Of a DNA stretch of 64,000 bases, positions 58,601 through 64,000 are shown piece after piece. The notes under the pieces were generated by a model. The model did no database searches. It was not told the DNA's origin and worked only from the letters and a program-made list of their open reading frames with translations. The stretch spans positions 36,851,001 through 36,915,000 of the forward strand of contig NC_090291.1 in the NCBI RefSeq assembly GCF_037392515.1, read 5' to 3'. The position numbers and the translations under genes were made by a program. Numbering within the stretch: the stretch's first letter is position 1; the number at the start of each line of letters is the position of its first letter. The DNA is from Haliotis asinina (Eukaryota; Mollusca; Gastropoda; Lepetellida; Haliotidae).

Positions 58601-60125
58601 AATATTGTGGGTGACTCACATTTCCGGACCCTTTTACCAATATGCCTGATATGTCATCACGGGGGACAATAGGCTTCAAACATTTCACTATTGTCGGGAA
58701 TCAAACCTGATCCTTTCAGCATGACCACTTTAACCATTTCTCTTTCCTAGCACTCCAACAACAGTTAATATGTACAGTCGTGCCCTGTTTATCGGAACAT
58801 TCTTGTTTTTATTGAAATTGTCCAGATATGCGAATTTTCGGATATCTGAATCACAGGCCATATGTATAAAGAAACGTACAAAGAAACGAACATAGTAGGC
58901 ATGAGACACAATCTTTATTGATTACGGTACATATAAACAAATATCAGTGCATACAATGTCTCATACCTGTTCATGCAGTTATGCTCACTTGAAGAAATCA
59001 ATTACAGCCTTTTGCGCTGACTGTATAGAAAAGTGAGAGGACTTTCACGGGTCAGTTCATCACTGTTGACATTCACAAGATCATCGGCAGTAACGGTCAC
59101 AGTTTCAACTAGTGCACAGGATCATAGTACATTGCGAAGTTCCGACAAGGCCATGTCTTCTTATGAGTCCTCATTTGATTGGATAATATTCACATAACGA
59201 AATCAGTTAGCAGTTGTCTTTTCGTGCACAGCTGTCCAGGCTTGCGTCATCATCCGGATGGATTAATTAATTATAGTTACCCACAAATTGACACACCTCA
59301 AAATTAACTCAGTGTTACCTTGCTACTCAGAGGTTAATTAATCTTCTCACGCTTCAAAGACTGCCGACTTCGTTGTTATGCCATACAGGTGCTCAACCAT
59401 CCGGATATACGACACAAAAAATGCACATAATTTAGTGTTTTGTATGTGAAAATGACCGTATGGTTACAGAAACCGGATTTCTGGATAGGTGAATATTTAT
59501 CCAACGTTGTGAATTCGTTTTAAGGAATTTTCTTTTTCCGGATATCTGAGGTTCGGATAAATGGGGCACGACTGTATAAGACATGAACTGGCCGATAATC
59601 TGCTAGTAAACCTGGATTGTTTGCAGAGATTTGTTGTGTTTATTTGTCTGTCTGTTCAACATCATCATACTTACTACTTCCTATCTCCTGGGCCCTGTTC
59701 CTCACAGTGATTGTAGCGCTAAGTTGAACGTAACTCACATACTTTAAAATAGACTTACGACAGTCACAGTGTTATGATCGGTTCGAGGATCAGGCCCATA
59801 GCCCCATTTCATTAAGTGATCATAGTGATTAAGTGATTGTAACTCTCATACTTTCACATAGACTTACGACAGTCGCAGTGCTATGATCGCTTCAAGGATG
59901 AGGCCCATGGCCCCATTTCACTAAGTGATCGTAGCGCTAAAGTGATTGTCACTCCCATACTTTAACATAGCCTTACGACAGTCATATTGCTACGATCGCT
60001 TAAAAGAATGGGTCTCCATTCCATTGTCCACTGGATATTTTATATGGTTTTCAGATGAACCTGAATATAGGAGATCCTAACGAAGCAGTATTGAAGAGGA
60101 CCCACGATGGAGTCAACACATACAG
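46684..60125 (+). CDS. Unrecognised multi-exon gene, 5' part (continues past window)
   Basis: Five exons in consistent phase: 46684-46711, 49055-49143, 51225-51339, 57512-57696 and 60055-60125. The ATG at 46684 has a good context (gagaATGG). Readable blocks are MAHYALKDTG, GSVARTKNVHKPDSLMFKAA, AISPSPVNK, NERDIEVFSFPLDKISLSTI, LSDTEQSEPWPFKKCQKI, LHATEKIFRKIMSTGRETGR, FSDKAGRSSVPLRGSPIRKF, QSPSRKSEVGG and MNLNIGDPNEAVLKRTHDGV. Exons 2, 4 and 5 have clean acceptors and donors. The donor of exon 3 is the weakest choice (gtacac at 51340); others a few codons away are possible. The basic S/P-rich stretch with SPIRK and SPSRKS resembles sites for proline-directed kinases in nuclear or cytoskeletal proteins, but I do not recognise the family. 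A Tc1-like transposon lies in intron 2 and a pogo-like one in intron 4. The remaining exons must lie beyond the window or were missed. Confidence 0.6.
46977..47036 (-). mobile_element. Family B SINE tail, - strand
   Basis: (gtga)n followed by gaatttaaggtcacctcgac and aatgtttcagccatat. A 5'-truncated, diverged copy. Confidence 0.6.
47040..48005. other. Intron 1 of the + strand gene, nothing recognised
   Basis: AT-rich sequence with short open frames only. Confidence 0.3.
48008..48125 (+). mobile_element. Family A SINE, diverged
   Basis: aagtagcttagtggttgaag, ataggtttgattccctgaat (B-box region) and ggtacaaactgtgagcctgt. The tail is lost. Confidence 0.7.
48248..48412 (+). mobile_element. Family A SINE, diverged
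   Basis: tgtagcctagtggttaaagt, tgttcgattccccacatggt, acaatgtttgaaacctgttc, gctgtgatattgctggaata and a decayed tail ctaagtcatact. Confidence 0.8.
49250..49485 (-). mobile_element. Family B SINE, - strand
   Basis: cactcagcaatattccagct, atatggtggtggtctatgaa, tctggaccagacaatccagt, tgacaaccaagtcagcgagt and accaagattttcacgagtc. Confidence 0.82.
49591..50887 (-). mobile_element. Complete Tc1-like DNA transposon (1.3 kb)
   Basis: The left end cagtatggttcaaaattatt (49591) and the right end, read inverted (tagtctggttcataattatt), form TIRs that continue gagaat on both sides. TA flanks the element at 49589-49590 and 50888-50889, the target duplication expected of Tc1/mariner. The two TIRs differ at a few positions. 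The transposase gene fills most of the interior and is uninterrupted. It sits in intron 2 of the + strand gene, abutting a family A SINE on the right. Confidence 0.93.
49714..50694 (-). CDS. Tc1-like transposase, DD34E, uninterrupted
   Basis: A 326-residue protein from ATG 50694. Residues 1-45 and roughly 62-110 form paired helix-turn-helix DNA-binding segments, with the GRPRK hook at 55-59 between them. The catalytic domain follows: Asp147 in IFTDESSVWV, Asp230 in ILQQDNDPKHT and Glu265 in YSPDLNPTENIW. The second and third acids are separated by 34 residues (DD34E), the Tc1 signature. VWGGIS at 181-186 is the usual block between the first two acids. Length is slightly under the usual 340 residues and both ends look natural. 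The enzyme acts in the nucleus, cutting at its TIRs and inserting at TA. No stop or frame break was seen. Confidence 0.97.
   Translation of the reverse strand: MSAEDKRRLIFELCNQGIDDVNTLAETTGTPLSTVYRIRKNFKEGIDFGHQKGAGRPRKLDFSDRVRLGILASKKQRASISNIRYEMIERGSTVVSKSTVRRNLIDLGWEKKTGIPSPLMKQEHKDRRVESCLAHENFDWENVIFTDESSVWVYLNNVKIWTKSASAPLYRRPKYSPKFHVWGGISLLGTTPLCVFEGNLTSQRYTNILDNFLLPSAHVFYGNDWILQQDNDPKHTAKHAKQWFQEKNVTALPFPAYSPDLNPTENIWGMMKECVNQKGLTKIEDMKREVVRYWDSITHETLTSLIGSMPTRLRLCREAQGDLIKY
50889..51030 (-). mobile_element. Family A SINE, - strand
   Basis: agcaacattccagcaatatc, ggacacaccagaaatggatg, gggaatcaaactcgggtgtt (B-box region) and aatcactaggctacccca. Directly adjoins the transposon's right edge. 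Confidence 0.82.
51695..51905 (+). mobile_element. Family B SINE
   Basis: aggtaacccatgcttgtctt, tgatcactggattgtctggt, cagaccactgccatatagtt, gctgagtgcggtgtaaaagt and actcactcactctc. Confidence 0.82.
51950..53980. other. Intron 3 of the + strand gene, mostly unrecognised
   Basis: Holds a second copy of the ggtcctgtggtcc repeat at about 52315-52410. No other feature recognised. Confidence 0.35.
52315..52410. repeat. Dispersed repeat containing ggtcctgtggcc
   Basis: gtgaaatttacactggccct, aggaccactaattactgccc and actcactggtcctgtgg match the 21.05-21.25 kb copy. Confidence 0.6.
53990..54258 (+). other. Open frame with protein-like composition
   Basis: After a ttcag at about 53999 an uninterrupted frame reads SVNAQLSNEACPLNAPFDS, LLRDHIISFIGNMNGDIFIS, IVEHLLISDIRCRLETEFLP and LNLVCTFDDHFADGYLSCCC before a stop near 54258. 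It could be a terminal exon of an alternative transcript or a fossil coding piece. The required phase (2) does not match the preceding exons, and the opposite strand is also open. Not called as a gene. Confidence 0.25.
54260..55120. other. Intron sequence, nothing recognised
   Basis: Poly-T and poly-A runs near 54888-54950. No repeat family identified. Confidence 0.3.
55125..55290 (+). mobile_element. Family B SINE, diverged
   Basis: ggtcaggtggtcagattcac, tgacttggttgatcg, cagtgatcactggattatct, gttggaatatagtgacatta and acacacac in place of the actc tail. Confidence 0.7.
55300..57511. other. Intron 3 of the + strand gene, right part
   Basis: Contains repeated phrases acaaaatcccacccagacaa and ggattttgtccaaagatatt (55310-55680), suggesting a local inverted repeat, and a weak copy of the ggcccaaatgg/gaaatttactgg repeat near 55745-55830. 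Otherwise AT-rich and unrecognised. Confidence 0.35.
57740..58390. other. Intron 4, left part, nothing recognised
   Basis: AT-rich, short open frames only. Confidence 0.3.
58392..58495 (-). mobile_element. Family C SINE, - strand, diverged
   Basis: cagttgaatcccatctggaa, tttgaacccagactctgaaa and ctccagcacacaaagtccat are the reverse of the family C blocks. Confidence 0.7.
58635..58742 (-). mobile_element. Family A SINE, - strand, diverged
   Basis: atcacgggggacaataggct, gggaatcaaacctgatcctt (B-box region) and catgaccactttaaccattt. Confidence 0.7.
58775..59574 (-). mobile_element. pogo/Tigger-like non-autonomous transposon (0.8 kb)
   Basis: The left end cagtcgtgccctgtttatcg and the right end, inverted (cagtcgtgccccatttatcc), form TIRs of about 25 bp flanked by TA (58773-58774 and 59575-59576). 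On the - strand, about 58995-59190 encodes the acidic C-terminal tail typical of a Tigger transposase (MALSELRNVL, then CALVETVTVTADDLVNV, NSDELTRESPLTFLYSQ and RKRL-stop) in one frame with two internal stops. The catalytic part is absent, so it is an internal-deletion derivative. It lies in intron 4 of the + strand gene. Confidence 0.85.
59695..60010 (+). repeat. Palindromic repeat family E, three tandem units
   Basis: Three units of about 105 bp each hold cccatttcactaagtgatcg, tagcgctaaagtgattgt, ctcccatactttaacatagc, cttacgacagtca and gctacgatcgctt. Start and end of a unit are imperfect inverted repeats (gtgatcgtagcgc and gctacgatcgctt). The array ends 44 bp before the exon at 60055. Confidence 0.85.
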
Positions 60126-60129
60126 GTGA

Positions 60130-62005
60130 GTTGTGATGTCTACACAGATACACCGTGACCGTGCATGTGAATTGCGCACTGACCTTAACTGTATAAGCTG
60201 TTATGTTTACTCCGACTACACCCTGTCTGTTGACTCCAAAACAAACAGAAATTTGATAGGAATGATAGTTGCATAATAAGTTTTTCTCCAAGTGACCAAC
60301 AAATTTAAAACTGTTTTTTCTTATTATGTCAGAGGGGATCATTAAGATATCTGTTAACGACATGTTATGTTATTTGATGTTAGTTGATGTTTTTTGGAAG
60401 ATATTTGACAAAAGAGGTGTCCTAAACGTTGGACTGACAGACTAGAGTTTTGTACACCTGTTATCTTTGATTCATAAATTACATGTTCATAGATTTAGAA
60501 ATTACATATTCATAGATTACATAAATCTTGAAATATTTTTCCAGTTGAAATCTGTCAACTTACAAGTAGATTTGTGCATCACTGATGTCTATTGATACCT
60601 ATATTAGATATTAAAATTGTTCCATAGTGGAAATAATATTGATGAAGCAATCTTGTCCATATGATGTATGGCAGTGGTCTCTTTATAACAGTACTTATCC
60701 CACAATATTGAGAAATTAATAGTATACCTTTTGAATTGCCAAACTTACTGTAACTTCAGATATTGATGTGAATACATAATCATGCTATATGTCATTTTAC
60801 ATGTTTACTGAGATCATTTTTCAAGTATTATAAAGCTTTGGTTTTCACCCTGTGTATGCATCATGTGCATAACATGAACTGTCAGTTGAAATATGTATAT
60901 ATATTTTTTTAAATGAGTACCATATTTCATCCATAAGTTCAAAACAAAATGCTTTGTTTCATTGGAACCATGGCAGAAATTCTTTGCCTTAGGCTCATGT
61001 GTTGATGGATGATATGTTCTCTCTGAATTGGCAACAAACCCGGAAGATAAATAACCTGAAATACTTTATACAACATAAAAGCTGTGATGCTAATAACAGA
61101 CCAAACATAATCTTGAGCAAAAATATGTAATTGGTATTTGTGAGCATTACTTTTTAGCAACATTAGAAACTAGCACGGCTTCACAAGAGGGTGTCCTCTC
61201 ACTTGGTTTGACGAGTGTGCGTTCAGTGGACAAAATGAATGTTTGAATGCTATATAGATGATTTTTCACTGTTCATCATTCCAGTTTTGGCATAATCAGT
61301 AAACTACATAAAAACAGCTTTGCTTAAATAATACTGTTTGGGGATTAGGGACTTAAATATGTCTTATTCAAGAGCTGTGGTCGTTCAGAGTTAGGTGTAA
61401 TTGTGATTATTTGTCATTCTTATCTGTACGATCATATTCTGATAAAAGAGGAGAGGGCATTTACCAGGACTTGGCAGGATTTTTATGTATCTAATGACTT
61501 CTGTTCTGCACAAAATAATTTAGGGATATTAGTATATTTATGACTTATGTGTGATCAGATTGTCAATGAATAAACAGATCATTATTCATAATTTCAAAAT
61601 TTATGTATATCCCTAAAATTTTTATTCAGTATATTTATTATCATATCACCAGCCACAATGATGTCACAATCAAATGGCATCCCCCACTTTTGTCCAGCTG
61701 AGGCTGGTCAGCTGTAGTGTTTAGCCACAAGACACTGGTTGCTAGTCTTGTGGCTAGTAAAGAGACTATAACAGACCATCTTTTTATGTCCAATATTCAC
61801 TGATAAAAAGTTTATTACTTTGATTGTCTGAAGTTGATGTTTATTTGTTGTGATCAGTTTGATTTGCATTTTAGAAGTTGGTGAGGAATAAGAGAGATAG
61901 TTCATGGATGAGAAGTTCTTATTATGTAAGATCTTACATTTTGGCATGGATGCTCACACTGTTGTCAAACAAGAGTAAACTTCTACAACAGAGAACAGAC
62001 TTATA
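60130..62005. other. Intron or intergenic sequence, nothing recognised
   Basis: AT-rich. No further exon of the + strand gene could be placed with confidence. Confidence 0.35.
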
Positions 62006-62007
62006 TA

Positions 62008-62452
62008 CTGTAAACTGTCTTATTTCCGTGCCTTTAAATTTTCGCAAGTGATGGTCACTATAACTTTTCGTGCCCTCATATTTTTGCAAGGTGATCTTGT
62101 TACGGAGGGCATCAGTGAACGTTTTTACACGGCACGCAGATGGATGACCATTGAGTTGTTATAGAATAATCAGATTTGTGTAGTGATCTAAAAACAAATG
62201 TAATTGATTCAAAATTAATACTTTTGATTGTGTATTAGAGCAATGAAAATAAAACATGATTGAGCCATGTAATAACCAGATTAGCCCAGTGACATGTGAT
62301 TGAGCAATGACACCTGTATAGCTTTTATGTTGTTGACTTATTTGAATAGTCAATGATATATCTATATAACCACATGTTTTTATTCTCACGTCATGAAGTC
62401 TGATGGGTAGTTCGTGAAAATTAAACAGTCGTGAAAGTTTGGCTGTTTACAG
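62008..62452. mobile_element. TIR element of 445 bp flanked by TA
   Basis: The left end ctgtaaactgtcttatttcc and the right end, inverted (ctgtaaacagccaaactttc), begin imperfect TIRs of about 40 bp, with TA on each side. A cgtgcc...aaattttcgc block is matched inverted by gtgaaaattaaacagtcgtg. No coding capacity. Fits a Tc1/mariner-class MITE. Confidence 0.7.
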
Positions 62453-62459
62453 TACATCA

Positions 62460-63070
62460 ACAGGGATGAAGTACATGTAATAACAAGAAGTAGGTTTGAA
62501 TCAAAGGGATTAACAACAACAACAATGAATAGTGGCAATAACGCAGTGACAGTATGAGGATATAATTATATGACAAAGAACTCCATAATGTCTCTTACTT
62601 ACTGATATTTTATAGTTCCCTAATTAGTGGTATACTACAGAAAAATGTGACCACTGATTCCGGTTTTTAATACTGGATTTAGAAGGCGTACATATGGGCC
62701 TGAGCCTTGTATAGTACTGGTAGGCTTGACTGGGTAGACAGTCGTATTGGTTTTTATGTTGATGTGTGCAGATCAGGTTGAGGTGTTTAATTCACTGGGT
62801 TGCTGTGTTGGTGACAGAATCGATACATTGTGATGAGAGTCGATCCAGGGGGACCTTGTGTACTATGGCAGTTCTTTATCATGTTAATATAAGTATTCCC
62901 CACATTAGACCTGGCTCAATACAAGGGTCATCACCTCCACTGAATTATCGTGTCGCCTGGATAGAACCAAACACTGGGGTGTTGTCACTTACTTCATTAC
63001 GTCAAGTAGCGAGGTGTTGTGGTCATGTCAGGGAAACACATTGTGGGCTTACAACTGTTTTTGTGGTGGC
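62460..63070. other. Unrecognised, includes a 103-codon open frame
   Basis: The frame at 62766-63077 has no recognised domain or splice context and is left uncalled. Confidence 0.3.
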
Positions 63071-63076
63071 AACATG

Positions 63077-63436
63077 AACTATTTATGATGTGGTTGAAAA
63101 CTTTGTAGTGTGGTTGAAATCTTTATGGTGTCGTTAAAATCTTTTAGGGGTGGATACAGTTTTATGGTATGATGAAATATTTATGGTGTGGATACATTCG
63201 TTATGGTGTGGTTAAAATCTTTATGGTGTGGTTGAAATCTTTATGGTGTGGTTGAAATCTTTAAGGTGTGGTTGAAATCTATATGGGGTGTGGTTAAAAT
63301 CTTTATGGTGTGGTTAAAATCTTTATGGTGTGGTTAAAATCTTTATGGTGTGGTTGGTGTGGTTGAAATCTTTATGGTGTGGTTAAAATCTTTATGGTGT
63401 GGTTGAAATCTTTATGGAGTGGTTAAAATCTTTATG
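63077..63436 (+). repeat. 20-bp tandem repeat, about 17 units
   Basis: Units of tttatggtgtggttgaaatc and tttatggtgtggttaaaatc, with a degenerate left end. Confidence 0.95.
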
Positions 63437-63722
63437 GTGTAGTATTTAAGCAACACTCTTAGAAATGATAATTTTCTGACAAGGCACTGTGTAATAAAAA
63501 TGTACATAAATATAAAGCCAGAGATTGTACAAGGAAATAACATACAAGAACAAGCTAAAGTTTGGTTGAAATCTTCATGGTGTGGTTAAAATCTTTATGG
63601 TGTAGTATTTAAGCAACACTCTTAGAAATGATAATTTTCTGACAAGGCACTGTGTAATAAAAATGTACATAAATATAAAGCCAGAGATTGTACAAGGAAA
63701 TAACATACAAGAACAAGCTAAA
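63421..63722 (+). repeat. Exact 139-bp direct duplication
   Basis: 63421-63559 (from ggttaaaatctttatggtgt to caagctaaa) is repeated without a visible change at 63584-63722, offset 163 bp. The 24-bp gap consists of the 20-bp satellite unit, so the copying is recent or homogenised. Confidence 0.95.
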
Positions 63723-64000
63723 TCCTAGTAAGATTTAGCCAATAACTCAGGGGAGTGAGAAAAATCTCTCTGACAAAATGAAGGACAAAAATTTATGATT
63801 TAAAACAATGTATCTTCTACCCTTGTGAAAGGGATTTTCCCCAAAGGTAGGCTGTTGTTGGCGCTTTATTTCACTGTTGACAGAGATGGTCACCCTCCCC
63901 CAACAAAGCTGTGTAGTGTTGGTACAAGAGAATACATGGCTAAAGCTGTATGTGTGCATGATTGTGAGAGTGTTGTGATGCTAGATTACATGGGACAATG
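63723..64000. other. Window end, nothing recognised
   Basis: No signal seen. Confidence 0.3.

Noticed and set aside
62766-63077. 103-codon open frame on the + strand
   Set aside because: No recognisable domain and no acceptor/donor fitting the upstream gene.

Overview
The window reads as nuclear DNA of a marine gastropod, most likely an abalone (Haliotis) or close relative. This rests on intron-rich animal genes, moderate AT content, a very high density of tRNA-derived SINEs ending in the actaaactcactcactcac tail that I associate with abalone sequence, and a carbonic-anhydrase-related gene and an ENY2 gene of ordinary animal type. The species is inference; the eukaryotic, SINE-rich character is seen directly.

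Layout. 0-20 kb holds no gene I can recognise. It contains a decayed Tc1-like transposon (1.13-2.10 kb) whose 3' end has been amplified into a 44-bp satellite (2.06-3.35 kb), SINEs, foldback elements, a 19-bp minisatellite (13.3-14.2 kb) and a 99-bp satellite (15.5-17.5 kb) that is open as a 33-residue protein repeat. 20-35 kb holds a complete CA8-like carbonic-anhydrase-related protein gene on the + strand: seven well-supported exons at 29.16-33.41 kb, plus a phase-compatible first exon at 24.78 kb. An orphan exon-like segment lies at 20.29 kb. Two of the three zinc ligands of true carbonic anhydrases are replaced (Arg and Gln), so it should be non-catalytic. 35-40 kb is repeat-rich spacer.

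40-45 kb holds a complete five-exon ENY2 gene on the - strand (96 residues; SAGA deubiquitinase and TREX-2 subunit). About 1.7 kb upstream, a second gene starts at 46.68 kb on the + strand, divergent from ENY2, with a perfect CRE palindrome about 100 bp before its ATG. I could assemble five exons of it (46.68-60.13 kb); it runs off the window and I do not recognise the product. A Tc1-like DNA transposon with an uninterrupted 326-residue DD34E transposase, matching TIRs and TA target duplication sits in its second intron (49.59-50.89 kb). An 800-bp pogo/Tigger-like deletion derivative (58.78-59.57 kb), a TIR element (62.0-62.45 kb) and a 20-bp satellite with an exact 139-bp duplication (63.1-63.7 kb) lie further right.

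Three SINE families are visible. A has a tRNA-like head. B has a different head but the same 3' tail as A, which implies a shared LINE partner. C is a rarer tRNA-derived family. Small palindromic elements form further families: a 70-bp foldback in three copies with 9-10 bp flanking repeats, a roughly 100-bp palindromic family that has been tandemly amplified, and single long hairpins at 5.7 and 8.3 kb. No virus-like element, CRISPR array, rRNA or genuine tRNA gene was seen.
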